The notes under the pieces: generated by a model | Seen by the model: only the letters and a program-made list of their open reading frames with translations | The model's database searches: none | What the model was told of the DNA's origin: nothing | In this document: one piece after another, positions 34,575 to 47,577 of the stretch | How positions within the stretch are numbered: position 1 is the stretch's first letter | Layout: every line of letters starts with the position of its first letter | Assembly: GCA_933207985.1 (NCBI GenBank) | Contig: OW240920.1 | Span: 127,585,710-127,649,709 of the forward strand | Reading direction: 5' to 3' | Length of the DNA: 64,000 nucleotides | Source of the DNA: Pelobates cultripes | Lineage: Eukaryota > Chordata > Amphibia > Anura > Pelobatidae | Position numbers and translations under genes: made by a program

Positions 34575-36840
34575 ATGGGGTTCAGCCCAGCCCTACTCAC
34601 ATATTGGTCCAACAACACTAGGGGCCTTAACCAGCCAGAGAAGCGCTCTCACCTACTCCGCCGTCTCTGGGCGGAGAGAGTGTCCGTAGCGTTCCTGCAG
34701 GAGACGCACTTTCGGGGCCCAGACGCACCTAAATTAGAAAACAAACGCTTCAGTCTGGCTTACTACGCCAACCACCCGGATGCCAAGAGAGCAGGTGTAG
34801 CGATACTCTTTGCACACACTGTACCCTTCAAACATATTGCATCCCACACAGACCCTGGAGGGAGATATCTATTTGTCAAGGGCACGATAGCCGACCACAC
34901 ATACACATTCGCTAGCATATACTGCCCCAACCGCGGCCAACACACCTTTCTCTCCCGCACCCTAACCAAACTGAACAAATTTAGAGAGGGTCTCCTGATG
35001 GTAGCAGGGGACCTGAATATGCCACTAGACCCACACCTGGATACATCCCACGGAACTAGCACAATATCACCACACTGCGTACGGTCTGCCACCAAGGCAC
35101 TGAACAAACTGGGCCTTGTAGATTGTTGGAGGACCGCACACCCAGACGACAGGGATTACACACACTTTTCCCACGTCCACCACCGCTACAGCTGCATTGA
35201 CTACATATTCATGCCCCAAGAATACCTTCCCCTACTACATGACGCACATATTGGCCTCATGACCCACTCCGACCATGCTCCGGTTAAAGTTCGCACAGGC
35301 TCACCCCTCTATAAACCGAGGAACAGACAGTGGAAGCTCAATGAAACTTTGCTGAACGACCCAGTTTCCCGCGCATCCGCACTTCAGACGATCACACAAT
35401 ATTTTGACACAAATGACGACCCGGACACACCCCCCCTGACGATCTGGGAAGCACATAAATGTGTACTGAGAGGCCACTACATTGCCGTCTGCACTCAGCG
35501 CAAAAAAGACAGACTCAAGCGCATCAATACCCTCACATCCAAAGTAATCACCTTGGAAGCCACACACAAACAAACACTAGACGACAACACTTACCTTCAA
35601 CTGACCGAAGCTCGGAGAGAACTTAGGGACCACCTCTCTCAGGGGCTGTTACATACCCTGGCCAAATCGGCCAGGTACTTCTATGAACACTCCAACAAAA
35701 GCGGTCGCCTACTGGCAAAAATGCTCCAGGCACGACGGAGGGCGCAACATATTCACAAGATAAACACGCGAGATCAGGGTAGCACTAGACACCCAGAAGG
35801 CATTCTAGACGCATTTCAGGCCTATTACAAAGACCTATACAACCAGACACTGACCACGCACGGGACAGCACAACAGACACACCAACGGAGGATCTCAGAC
35901 TACCTAGCCCAACACATAACCAAAACGCTCTCCCAGGAACAATCAGAGGACCTGGAGCAACCCCTAACGCTCGAGGAACTCAAGGGAGCCCTGAAAAGCA
36001 TGAAACCCCACAGAGCACCCGGCCCAGACGGACTGCCACTCTCCTACCTCCGCACTTTCAGCGACATCCTACTGCCCAGGCTACTGGAAGGACTAAACTC
36101 GATCCGCGAGGGCGGACGATTCCCGACAGATACCCTAGCCGCCACAATCACAATAATCCCCAAAGAGGGTAAGGACCCGACTAATTGCTCGAGCTATCGC
36201 CCGATTTCGCTCCTAAATTCGGACCTTAAGCTCTTTGCCAAGGCCCTGGCCCGAAGGATCTCTCCGATCCTACCAGACCTTATCCACCCCGATCAAGTCG
36301 GGTTTATACCGGGCAGGGAAGCCAGAGACGACACGATACGTGCACTCAACGTCATCCACATAGCGAAAACCAGGAAACGCGAGACTGTACTGCTCTCGAC
36401 GGACGCCGAAAAGGCGTTTGACCGAGTAGACTGGACATACCTCACATCCACCCTTCACCACCTACGATTCGGTCCCCAGCTATGCAACTGGGTGTCAGCA
36501 CTGTATACGACGCCGACGGCGCGGATCCGCATTAACGGAACCCTCACGCAAGCTTTCCCCATCAGCAATGGCACACGCCAAGGCTGCCCCCTGTCCCCCC
36601 TCCTGTTTGCCCTCTCTCTAGAACCATTTCTGGAGGCGGTCAGACAGGACGGGGGCATTACGGGGGTGACACTGGACGCAGAGGTACACAAGGTGGCAGC
36701 GTACGCGGACGACATGCTGTTCTTCCTAGAACAACCCCTCATCTCCATCCCTAATCTCCTCCAGGCGTTCCACGACTACCGCCAAGTCTCCAATTTGAAA
36801 CTAAATCTAGACAAATCTGAAGCCCTGCCCTTACTAGACG
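34575..36840 (+). pseudogene. L1 ORF2, first part: AP endonuclease and reverse transcriptase
   Basis: Residues 8-240 form an APE-type endonuclease with the expected sites: NNTRG (13-17), QETHF (E43), AGDLN (D146) and SDHAPV (D233, H234). Residues about 470-745 form the RT: APGPDGLP, SSYRPISLLNSDLK, motif A STDAEKAFD (D610), NGTRQGCPLSP, the catalytic YADD (710-713) and thumb motif NLKLNLDKSEAL. All key residues seen are present. The frame then fails around 36830-36850 and reaches a stop at 36921, while homologous reading continues in another frame. The product would be truncated after the RT thumb, lacking the C-terminus. Confidence 0.9.
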
Positions 36841-38376
36841 ACGCCGGGTTGGCTGAACGCAAAGTTTGCCTTCGCGTGGCGAACGGTCAAGCTGAGGTAC
36901 CTAGGCACTTGGCTGCCACGTGACCTCTCGCAACTTTATCAACTGAATTTCCCTCCCCTCCTCGCGAACATCCAAAAGGATCTCCTCAGATGGTCCCCGC
37001 AATACCTCACCTGGTTCGGCCGCATACAAGCGTTGAAGATGAACGTCCTCCCCAGACTCCTGTACCTATTCGCGACGCTGCCTACCACAATCCCACAATC
37101 CTTCTTCCGCACCCTGACACGGGAAATTCGAAGCTTTGTATGGAACCGCTCGGTGTCCCGCATACGCAGGACCACACTGGAACGGCCAAAGGTTGCGGGG
37201 GGAGCTGGGCTCCCCTCCGTGCAGCGATACTACCAGGCCACACACCTGCAGAGGCTAGTTGACTGGCATGCACGCCCAAGCACCAAACGATGGGTGCTCA
37301 TGGAGACCCAGCAGTCGCAGGGCGCAATCCCGGCCCGAATCTGGCTTGGAACGGCCACCCACGCGGAACTCCGAACACAAAACCCACTCATTGATGCCAC
37401 CCTACGAGTCTGGTGTAGGCTGCGCTTTTCCCACCAACTCACCACATCACCTAACCCACTCACCCCGATCGCTTACAACCCGAATCTTGCGGGGGGCCTC
37501 CCCCCCGCGGCCTTTCGGAACTTCCTCCAGACGGACTGGATCTACTTACACCAATGGATCATGGGCAGGACCCTCAAGCTATTGCCCGACGTCATCACTA
37601 CCCAGCAACCGACCCCGCTTGATAGGTTCCGCTTCCACCAGGTTAAAACCTACTACACGACCCTACAGGGCAAAGACCACATCCACAGACAACTGACTGA
37701 CTTCGAACGGCTATGCACAGACAGGAAACATATAGAACATGCGATATCATACCTCTACACAAGCCTACAGTCACTGAGCAATGACAGCCCACTCGGGTTT
37801 ACAGAAAAATGGGAACGCGAGACGGGTACACACTTGACTACCCAAGAATGGGAGAAAATCTTTCTATTGACACACAAATGCTCCATAAGCTCCAAATACC
37901 AAGAGATGAGCTATAAATTACTCACACAATGGTATAGGACCCCGGAGGTACTAAAACATATGCACGACACAGCCTCTGGGGAATGCTGGAGATGTAATTC
38001 CGCCCCTGGCTCCAATCTCCATATATGGTGGTCATGCCCCCGCATAGTCCCGTTCTGGAAACTGATACACACAAAGATTAAGGAAATCACAGACTCTGAC
38101 CTCCCACTACAACCACTGCCAATGCTACTCCACCACACAGCCACCTCTACACAACAATACAAGAAATCCCTTACGATACACCTGCTCTCCGCCGCTAAAA
38201 GCCTCATTCCACTACATTGGAAAAGCCGCACAGTACCCACCTACACACAGTGGGTGGATAGGGTGGAGGAAATCCACAATATGGAAATGATGACTGCGTC
38301 CCTGCGGGAACGCTCGGACAAATGTGCCCTCCTCTGGTACCCCTGGACTACCTACACGGCACAGAGACGGACTTGA
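36841..38376 (+). pseudogene. L1 ORF2, second part after a frameshift (C-terminal domain)
   Basis: From about 36841 the frame shifted by one reads on as ORF2: LRYLGTWLPRDL, then WFGRIQALKMNVLPRLLYLF, IRSFVWN, GGAGLPSVQRYYQA, and a C-terminal zinc knuckle C-X2-C-X8-H-X4-C (CWRC...H..WWSC, about 37984-38037). It stops at TGA 38374-38376. The region aligns with the truncated L1 at 14428-15436. A one-base gain (or two-base loss) near 36830-36850 explains the break. Confidence 0.88.
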
Positions 38377-38923
38377 CCCCCAAACTCGCTCCTCCAAGCG
38401 AATCCTGATATACCCACAATTAATCCCACCCTGACTCCACTGTTAGACCCTAGACCTCCAACTCAGACTCCCTCCCTCCCCCCTTCTCCCCTTGGCAATA
38501 CAGTGCCAAGACCAGACATCACCAGAACCTCAAATGCCCATTAGACTGAGCACTCAAAAATCGATCACATACGTAGCTTTCGCCCTCCCCCCCTAAGCAA
38601 GACGTCAACACACCAAAAATAATGGAGTATAACCGCAAGTCCCTGAATAACATAAAACCGCCTAAATTTCAAAGGGCACACCTGCGCAGCGCTCTATGCC
38701 CCCGACTGAGAAACTCCCTGGCGGACACGCCGCAAGTTAAAAATACACTGACCTGGGGAAACACGCTGAACGCAGCCCTATACCACCAACAGAAACGACA
38801 CACTATAAAGGTTTATGTAAAGTATTGTAACCTGATAATTGTCAACCCCCTTCCCTCCCCCACCCCTTTCTCTTTTTTCTGTCTCCCATCCTGACTTGAA
38901 AAACTCAATAAATAAAGAATGTC

Positions 38924-40010
38924 AAAAAACATTGATATGCTTTGTTCTGCATGTGAATGCAGATTATAAATGTTGTTTATGTATGAGGTGCATTGAAATT
39001 GTGCCAAGTATAAACACTAGAGTACATTGGAATGTTGATGATATACCTCATTTGAGTATTGCCCCCAATGTAGAACTCATTAATGTCTCAGGGCCGCAGG
39101 TGCTATTCAATATGATTGACAGTTAGCTCCATGGAGACAGGAGTTTGCTTTCAGCTATAGAACTGGTGACTACAGACACTGTAGCTCCCGGAGGTCAGTG
39201 CCCTGTGGTTATGGAGCCCAGCAGGAACATGCCATAAGACCAGATTGTTGGGATATGAATACGTTGTCCTGGAATTATATATGTGTGACTTTTTTCTTTT
39301 CTCAGAAATGTCACACGTGTTATTCCCTGCAGAGTCAACACAGCCTATTATCCCTCCATGGTCCATGAATGAGAATTGTCAGTAATGGAAACCTCTGCTA
39401 AACAGCTGCCGATAGAGTCAAATCCTAGAGTGTGCTGTGGAGTGCTATGAATGCCTTGAGGAGAAAATTGCAACATGAAAAAAAGATTATTACTGTTATC
39501 GTCTTTCATAAATAACACTCAATATAAAGGAAAACTGTTTTCAGTTTTTTTATTATTAAAAATAGAGATTCCATGTAATATTGGCTGTCTATGTATTATT
39601 TTGTAAGGCGTAGGTTTAAATAAATACCACTTTTTAGTGTATCCCTTGCTTTGTGTGAGACGGCCATCTTAGGTCCTCCACTTACCAAACTAAAAACCAA
39701 ACAAAAACAAAATGAAACAGCTCAGTGTATTATTGAGATGCCTGACACGTACATGTAATGTCAGAATCCAGGAATGCACACTAGCTCCCAGTTACCTACA
39801 TTGTCTTTGGTCAGGGGTGCTTTTGACCAAAGAGGACTTTAAAATGGCTTCCACCATGAAGCAACAGGAAGTCAAGAAATACACTGACAAGATATCTCTA
39901 TACCTCTATGCATGTTGAATAATATTATTAAAAACATCATAATACTTCTTTGTAGATTTATCTGTGTCATATTTTATTGAAAATAATGATAAAGCAATGA
40001 TTATAATTTT
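38924..40010. repeat. Second copy of the duplicated segment, with 780 bp extra
   Basis: It starts with the 70-bp block (AACATTGATATGCTTTGTTC), has about 780 bp without counterpart in the first copy (38991-39770), then the 230-bp block (AGCTCCCAGTTACCTACATT ... GATAAAGCAATGATTATAAT). So either copy 1 lost, or copy 2 gained, the middle part. The L1 target site lies at the start of this copy. Confidence 0.75.
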
Positions 40011-41447
40011 TTTTCTTTTATTTTTGTGTGTGTTACCTCCCAACGGAAGCAGTGATTTAACAAATAGAGCTACAATAGCAGAACTTTAAAAAAAAATCCT
40101 GTTTATTCAACTCTTCTACTAGCACGGCGTCTTGGTACTTCTAAATCCAAGACTGAGCAAGCCAAGGCATTCTGTCACACACCTGTGCACTCAAAAACTA
40201 ATTTATCTGTAATCAAACCAGAGGTGGAATAAAACGTCGGATGGGGAGTACCATCTGCTCCGATGATTCTGCCTCTGGGTAATCACTACATAACTATCAA
40301 ATGTCTGCATAGCCTGACAACAGCAAACCTTGTGAAATAGATTTAGTGGTGTATTGGCATGTCACTCCAGACTGCTAAATAAAAAAGACAATTTATCAAA
40401 TGGCAAGATCCACGTCCAATGACAGATTTTTTATTTTTTTTTGTATACCACTGTATCGATCTTCGAAATTAAAATACGAAATAAAGGTTTTATAGATAAC
40501 ATGGGAATATGTTGTTAAAGGAATGATACTGTTTGTTTTATTACTGCTTACTTAACTTCCCAAAAACACTAGAATGTTCGACAAGCAGTCTATAGCCAGT
40601 CTGTAATTTACAGTCGGTTTAATGATGTGCAAACTGTAGCTATTCAAAAGGCTACGTTCAGATGAGCACAATGCTTTAGACAATGAACGAGACAGCAGAA
40701 CTAGGCGACGGGCAGCCCAAAATGCAATTCAGGGTCTGAATTATGGCAGATTAAGTCAGATCCACAGCCTCAGTGCTATTAGCTGAAAGGTCATTAAAAT
40801 GTAACCTTTTAGCCATGAAGACGGATGGTCTGGCTTTCTCTGTCTTTTTCAATCTCTTTTGGTAAATACATTCTTTCACTAAGAATTACAGCTTTTATAC
40901 ATTCTCCTAGAAAGAAGTAGAAATATATTTGTGTGGGTTTTTTTTTTTTAATAGAACGGTGAAGGACACTGGGATTTTGGAAGATATTTCTTGCACGACA
41001 TGCTTTTTAAAAAAAAAATATATATATATATGTTTTTCTCTCTCTTCTTCTTAATTGTGTTTTTTTTTTTTTTTTTTTACTGTGTTCCTTGGTCTGGTCT
41101 TTCCCAAGTTTATCAATTTGAAGTAAATTTGAGTAGATGTTGAACTACATATATATTTGGGATGTACTGCTTTCGTGGCTGTTTGACTTTCACCTCTTTC
41201 TAATTAAAGTCTTTAAAAAAAAAACACTTGCAACAACCTATTTAGTACTTGGCTATATGCTGACAGAATGACTAACTTCTAGGCAATAAAAAGCCCCATG
41301 CTGATGAGCCCTGATTGGTCAAAACTGTACCATCTATGGTTGAGTAACCCTACCTCACTTTTTCAACTTCAATTCATTTCAGTTTTTCCACAGATTTTTT
41401 TTTGGTATCCCTTACAAGCTTGTTTAAAATATTTTTGTTCCTCTTCT
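40011..41447. other. AT-rich unique sequence with poly-T and AT runs
   Basis: Simple runs (TATATATATA near 41021; poly-T near 41060). No gene or named repeat. Confidence 0.4.
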
Positions 41448-41940
41448 TTAAAGGGTTACAACAAACACCATGGCCACTTCAGTGATTTGAAGCGGTCATG
41501 GCGCCTGGAGACTGTATGAGCAGCTATTCACTGTGAAACTCTGCACATATGGAGTTTAACCATATGCAGATGTAGCTCCACCTCCAGCAGAGTAATTGGG
41601 GCATCATCAGCTAGCCTGGAGCTAGAGTTCCTGGCCGGCAAACGTCAATTATGTGCAAGTTTCATTGCACAGAATTGCATTCAATGACCTAGAGCGGTCA
41701 GCTGATGCTCTCAGCTAATTAATGGTGGGCGACTCTGTTGACTGCAGTCCTGCAGCTCTGAAGCGGCAGAAAGCACATTCCAGGACCCCCAGGAGTATTG
41801 GAGCCTGGTGGGAACCCAGGTAAGAGGACACAGCATTGCTAAATGGTTTGCCCCATTACAGGGGAATCGGGCCAGGGTACTCCTGGACTCATAACCACTA
41901 CAGTGGGCTGTAATGGTTATGATGATTGGAGTAACAGTTT
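41448..41940. mobile_element. Degraded TTAA foldback element
   Basis: Begins TTAAAGGGTTACAACAAACA with a hairpin CATGGCCACTTCAGTGATTTG / GAAGCGGTCATGG. Near the right end is ATAACCACTACAGTG / CTGTAATGGTTAT. The right TTAA is not evident. Confidence 0.55.
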
Positions 41941-42695
41941 GGAGTAACAGCCAGAGTAACATAACTGGCTGTATTATACCCAAAAGCTTTTCTAGGGGGC
42001 TTCCTGCACCAGTGGCCATTTCTACTTAAAGGGAGCTTTAATTTAAATGAGAATATGGCTAAGAAAGGTCACACAGACGATGCTATTGATGCTATCTCTG
42101 TCTGCAGACAGGTTCTTTGCCCGTGACTCACTATGGAAGCGATCACATATCCAGGCAGGTCGTGTAGGGGGTGGATATGAGACAGATAATCTAGTAGTAG
42201 GAAAATTAATTTCACACGGCTCTTGGGAGACTGTATAATTAGTCACACTATAATTCAGCAGGGTACAGGTATATCAGATGCTAGCTGACACAACGTATAA
42301 TAATAGAATAATAAGAAGTATAAGAATAGAAATATAAGAATAGAATATTAAAAATCTTTCTATGTCAGCATGTTCCCATAAATATGCTACATCACTATAA
42401 TTCACAAAGTGCAATAGACAGCATTGTAGTGTTATTGCAAACCCGAATATAAAACAAAACACAAAGAGACAGGAAAATATCTACACTTGAGAATCTCACA
42501 GCAAATGTGGGAAGGAATGAAAGCAAATAAATACTAACTTCCCTTGTTCTGGCACTTTTAGCATCGTTGTTTCCATGGTAATATAACACTCACATTAGTA
42601 CCATGATCACTTTAATAAGTGACACATAAAGTATCCTTTGGGGTGCTCAAGAGACTTTTATTGAAGTACATAATATGAATATTACCAATAAGGAG

Positions 42696-43184
42696 TTAAA
42701 GGGAAACCGTCATCAAATATACAACTTTAGCTCTTTTAAAAAAAGCTTAAAAGGTACAGATTGTGAGAAAATCCTATTAAAAATACTTTTTTTCTCCCAT
42801 CTCTCTCAGATACTGAATGCTGAGGAATTGAAAATTAGTGGGAGCAGATGAGACCTCCCACAGGAAGTCCCTCTGCTCTCCGCTAATAGCAACCACAATG
42901 CATGCGCTGTGGTTGCTATGGTTACTCCCTGGCTAGGGAATATTGGAATGGAGTGATGTAATTCCGCTCAGACACCAGCACGCTGGCAACTAAGATAGCG
43001 TGTTGGCATCATGGAAGAGGTTTGCCCTGCTTGTGGAAATGTCGTCAAACAGGGCAAATTAGCAAAGAACAGAGGAGTAGAGAGGGCTGTGGTTGTGGAG
43101 ATGGTTGTTATAGAGGTTACATCTCTTTAATGAGATTGCAGCGGAGGACCATAGGTCTGGTAATCCATGACAGTTTCCCTTTAA
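42696..43184. mobile_element. TTAA foldback element, 489 bp
   Basis: The left end TTAAAGGGAAACCGTCATC and the inverse right end TTAAAGGGAAACTGTCATGG match well, with TTAA at both borders. An internal hairpin pairs AGCAACCACA with TGTGGTTGCT and includes an X-box-like GTTGCTATGGTTAC (42912-42925). No convincing ORF. Confidence 0.8.
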
Positions 43185-43599
43185 GCCAGGACCCAAAGTA
43201 TTTTATTTACATAAACTGATTTATACGTACATGTACTGCAATTCAAACAGGATCTGTCAATTTCACCAAATCCTACATTTTACAGTTCATTAAACTTAAT
43301 TAACCTATTCAGTGGAGTTCTCAGAAAACTGAACATGTGTAGGCTGGATAGCTACCATCTCAGTTTGTCAATTAGAGCAGTTATCTTAATTAACTGAAAC
43401 ATAATTTGCATATACATATTCCTTCACGCGAAATGACTTTCCCCATTTAGAGAAGTCTTAGCAGTAGTGAAGTATGTTCAAGTCGCATTAAAACATTAAA
43501 AATATAGAATTATTAAAAGATTATTTGTTTCTAAAAATTATTGCAAACCACTATTTTTATCTCAAATATACAAAAAAGCAGAACAGGACCTACCAATAA

Positions 43600-43740
43600 G
43601 GGTACAAAGAATCCAGTTCAACCTATACCTTGACAAAGACCTTTGTAGCGGTCAAAACTTTGTTTTTGTATGCTTTGGGCACTTAAATAAAAGGAAACCG
43701 CTTCATAAGGACCTGCTGATATTCTCTTCTTCTTCAATGT
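43600..43740 (+). mobile_element. Retroelement-like 3' region with GACAAAGACC...GGTC motif
   Basis: CTTGACAAAGACCTTTGTAG then CGGTCAAAACTTTG forms a stem (GACC/GGTC), followed by TTAAATAAAAGGAAACCGC. The layout matches the motifs at 62600-62720 and 55584-55629, which resemble hammerhead cores of Penelope-like elements. This copy lacks the key GAAA. Confidence 0.4.
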
Positions 43741-44369
43741 GTACTATTTTTATCTAGCATGGTGGCACACTTATTATTAAAAGTTCTCACTGCTGTAGAT
43801 CTGCCACTAGATCAGAAACAAAGGTTTCTGAGCAGAGCAATGATATTCCGTAGGGAACCGCAGACAGCTTCCTCTTCCTTACTCTGTTTTGTTATTTGGG
43901 AAGGATAAAAGGCTTAGTTGACTTTGCAGGAATTGAACTTGTAACCCTGAGGCAAATTTAACACAAACTTCTGAGATAATGCAAGCTCGTAACGTCACTG
44001 GGGACGTCTGCCCATTTAGGGGAACTCATCGCACATGCACTATATTGAGAGGTAGCTAATCAGGATTGTTTGTGCACTGTGAGCTGTTCAAAGACTCTTA
44101 TTTGTATTTTCGTATTCGGGCCCGAAAAGCCCTGTAAATCATCTCAAGCGCAGCACAAATATTTTTAAACATTGGTGCTGCACTTTGTTTTAGCCATTCT
44201 GTCGGGTGGGAAAGAGGACTGTGTGATTGTGCTCTGTTTGCTGATAATGAGGACTGTTTACAAATCATGTTTCACAAAATGGCAGAACATGGCGAGTAGG
44301 GTGCAAAAAAAAGAAAAAAAAGAAAAAGAAAAGTATGTTGGAATGACCAGTCATTTATATTGCCAAGAT

Positions 44370-44860
44370 ACGGGACAAACACAAAAAGCTCCATTACTTA
44401 TAAGACAAAATTGCAGAGGCCATAAGACTACCATTCTGATCTATATAACCTAGACCCTCAGGCTCTCTCACAGAAACACTACAGTCCTCCTACTAGCCTC
44501 CAGGACTACCACACAAAATATATCCACCAATGGCTGTCGGAGGTGAATGCTAATAGCCTTGAGGATCTCATCATGGAAGAGTGGAAGAGGCGCTGGCCCT
44601 AGTGGACAAGCATACCAAACACGTAAGAGACCTGGCCTGGACGGACTTACAATTCAATACTATAAACACTTTGCATCCAAATTATATTCCAGCTTTGTGA
44701 AGGCCTTTAATTCCATTTGGGAGGGTGTGCACATCCCAACCCAAAGTCTTTCAGCTCATGACACAATACTCTCCAAGGAGGGCAAGGACATGGCGCAGTA
44801 TGCTGGCTACCACTCCATTTCGCTCTTCAATAGCGATCTTAAATTATGGGTAGCGCTTGA
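44370..44860 (+). pseudogene. Old L1 ORF2 fragment (start of the RT domain)
   Basis: Reads with interruptions as RKRPGLDGLTIQYYKHFASK, SIWEGVHIPTQSL, ILSKEGKDMAQYAGYHS and LFNSDLKLW, the N-terminal RT region of L1 ORF2. Both ends are missing and substitutions are many. Confidence 0.8.
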
Positions 44861-45295
44861 GCTATATGACCCCAAACTAAGGATATTGAGATTGGTCTCT
44901 CGATCTCTGCAGAAGTACATCGATTTAAAAAACACAGTGAAAGACACTATATAGCATAGTATGTTACACTGCTGGTAAGTGTTACAGTAAGGTAAAACAG
45001 GAAATGCACTCACATAGAAGCCCAATATGTGACTCTTGTTGAATAGTGTAAAGTGGTATGATGCCCACTCTGAGGATATAGGTGGTGCTGTGTCTTCTCT
45101 GTGGTTAGCTCAGGAGCAAAGTAAGGTTTTGCTCACTCCACATGGCTCTGGTGGTACGCTCCCCACCTAGGAGTATGAAGTCCAGGTAAATTTGTGGAGT
45201 TTCAAGAACAGGCAAGATGGTCCAGGGTGGTTACAAAAATAATTTAGTTCACGAATCTACACTAAAGCAAAAAAAAAAAAAATTGTTAAAAGTAA

Positions 45296-45335
45296 CACGA
45301 TGCATTTCTCCACAATATAGGGCTTTCTCAATATA
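45296..45335 (-). other. Decayed hammerhead-like motif
   Basis: The minus strand reads TTGAGAAAGCCCTATATTG, then TGGAGAAATGCATCGTG. This has the same layout as 55584-55629, with ACGCGT turned into ATGCAT, as expected from CpG decay. Confidence 0.3.
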
Positions 45336-45570
45336 CTAAACTATATTACGTAGAGAGGATGAAAGAGAGGAGGAATTTATACAGAGAGAGAACGACGGGA
45401 GGAATAAATATAGATAGAGCGGGGAGGAAAGAATAGAAAAATTAAATAAAAAGCAAAAGAATGACAAAGGGGAGGAATATAGAGGGTGGAAACGAGTGGG
45501 AAGGAATGTATAACGATGTTAAAGAGGAGGAATTAATATTGAGGGAATATGATAAGGAACGAAAATATTG
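45336..45570. repeat. Purine-rich decayed tandem repeat
   Basis: GAGGAATTTATACAGAGAGAG, GAGGAATAAATATAGATAG, GAGGAATATAGAGGG and similar blocks recur every ~35-55 bp. Confidence 0.5.
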
Positions 45571-46007
45571 AGGCTTGTCAGGCAGTAGGAAAAATGAGAC
45601 AAATAAATATGTAGCTGCTGTGGATATACATGTAGACATTACAAGGTTTATTGCTAAGATAACCAGACGTTTCCCCTGATATTCTGTAAATGTCTATGAT
45701 TTTCATATTACAGATGACAAAGAAGGCCATAGAAATGTATTATCTGCCTGATAAGGTTTATCACCCTTGATGTAGCCATTATTGTGTTCTTTTTATAACC
45801 ACAGTCATATATTATTTGGCAGATTCTCAGGACGATTGTTATAATGGGCATACATTAATTTCCAATTTATTTTGGTCGTGACACCAAACTACAGATCCGC
45901 AAGAGGAATTAATTTATCTGCAATCCTCTTAGATTCATACCTCCCATGTGCCATAATAATGCCAATTTGGGTCCCCTGTCCCACCATCCTGGGTACAGCA
46001 TCTAGCA

Positions 46008-46144
46008 CAAGCTTCCCCAAACTCCAGCCTTCCAGATGTTGCTGAACTACAACTCCCATGATTCTCCGCTTATCTATTTCCTTCATAGAATCGTGGGAGT
46101 TGTAGTTCAGCAAAATCTGGAGGGCCGGAGTTTGGGGAAGCCTG
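46008..46144. mobile_element. hAT-like MITE, 137 bp, perfect 8-bp target duplication
   Basis: Ends CAAGCTTCCCCAAACTCCAG and (inverse) CAGGCTTCCCCAAACTCCGG. ATCTAGCA is duplicated exactly at 46000-46007 and 46145-46152. The interior folds (GAACTACAACTCCCATGATTC with ATCGTGGGAGTTGTAGTTC). Noncoding. Confidence 0.9.
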
Positions 46145-46152
46145 ATCTAGCA

Positions 46153-47577
46153 TCTTGCTTCTCGGGGACACCCACAGGAAATATCCACCAATATGGGAAC
46201 ACTTGTGCCTGTACAAAAATATCTTCATCAGACACAGAGCACGGAGTAAAGAACCCCATAAGAAGACTGGTGGCGGAGAGGCTGTTTCCAAATTAGCTCT
46301 ATTTGGACTACACTTCGCCATTGTCATCAAGGCGAACGGACTGAAGGAATTGACTGTCTGCTGACCTGGCAAGTGGCTATTTTAGCACAGTTAATTCACT
46401 TTAATGATGCTACACTGTTTGAATGTTTACAGTATTTCTTTTATATTTCATTGTATTAAAAGTTTTACCCTATGATCTTTTTTCTTGTTTAGCCTTTGTA
46501 TTTTATTTTTGAGGAATTCTACATTCCAGTTGTGACTATATGAGTGTGTACTCTTTCACACTATTTGTGTGTGTGGCGCCCTGCACCACATATTAAGGGA
46601 TTTATAAACATTTTGTTGTTTGTTTTTTTAGGGAATTTGGGAGCGATCCTATTTGTAGAGGCAGTCTGCACTTTGAATGCACTTTTTTAAAAATATTCTT
46701 TATTTTTGTTGTGCATAAGATAAAACATTCGGTCTTGTGCTGCCACAACAGCAGGTGCAAGAGCATAATCACATATTGTATAACTGTGACAGTAGATATA
46801 TCGGCACATTTTATGTTTGTAGATAAGAGATTGGCTTCGGTAGGCAGTAACTTTAGCATAAACATTTTTCTCTGGCTGGTAATTAGTTGTGTAGTCGCGT
46901 GTATGAGTGTGCACTAGTGGTGTAAGGTTTCGTCCCTGGATGGTAGTCTATTTGTAGTCTTGTAATTAGTGAGTGTGTGTGGGAGGTGCGGTCGATGGGA
47001 GTGCCTGGTGTATGGTTAGATTAGGGCGCTAAGGTCGAGTCCTTCTAGCCAGGTGTATGTTAGTAGATCCTGCATGGCATACCGTATTAGAGGTCGACAT
47101 CGTTAAGATAAAGTTAATCAAATTAAATTAAAATAGTCAAATTAAAGTAATAACAAAGAGTAGGTAACAACAGTAGCCAAATAGCAATAGGGGTAATAGT
47201 GATTAGGCATATTATCAACATTTGTAAATTAGATAAATAAAAATAAGGAGATGAGGAAAAATACTCCTCTACCAAAAGAGGAGGCTAGTTCCAAATATAG
47301 AACTGCAGAAAAACTATATAACAGAAAAATAAAAAAGTTTTATTAGAGATAAAAAACGTAGAAGCACTTATCAAAACCTATCTATATACATAACACGGGA
47401 CTGCTTAGCTATGAACTGTATGAAGCTAATTGTAGACAAAGTGGAGCTAATGTGCTCATACAGAGTGCAACATAATTACAATAAATGTAATGCAGTATCC
47501 AATGCTAATAAAGAGTAATATATTGAAAGAATGTTGCAAAAGAGATGGCAGAGCAGCAATAGATTAAAAATTTTTTT
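46153..47577. other. Unassigned AT-rich sequence
   Basis: Around 46690 the reverse strand ends AAAATAAAGAATATT-like, suggesting a retroelement 3' end in minus orientation, but no protein motif confirms it. Confidence 0.3.

Larger units (their letters stand above)
32380..38923 (+). mobile_element. Nearly complete L1 (Tx1-like) retrotransposon, 6.5 kb
   Basis: AAAAAACATTGAT flanks the element at 32367-32379 and 38924-38936. It begins with a run GGGGGGCGTGGC, has ORF1 (32482-33561), a ~1-kb spacer, ORF2 (34575 to 38376 with one frame break), then a C-rich 3' UTR ending AATAAATAAAGAATGTC without a long A-tail. It is far richer in GC than its surroundings. A full-length 5' end, a clean duplication and only one obvious frame break point to a fairly recent insertion. 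Confidence 0.93.

Noticed and set aside
39290..39370. Pyrimidine tract plus AG at about 39305, followed by an open stretch, as a possible whirlin exon 2
   Set aside because: The translation does not continue PDZ1 (no ALKGSKKL-like sequence) and hits a stop quickly.
44172..44453. 93-codon ORF with a Lys/Glu-rich run
   Set aside because: The run comes from an A-rich tract at about 44306-44333, and the 3' part overlaps a decayed L1 fragment.
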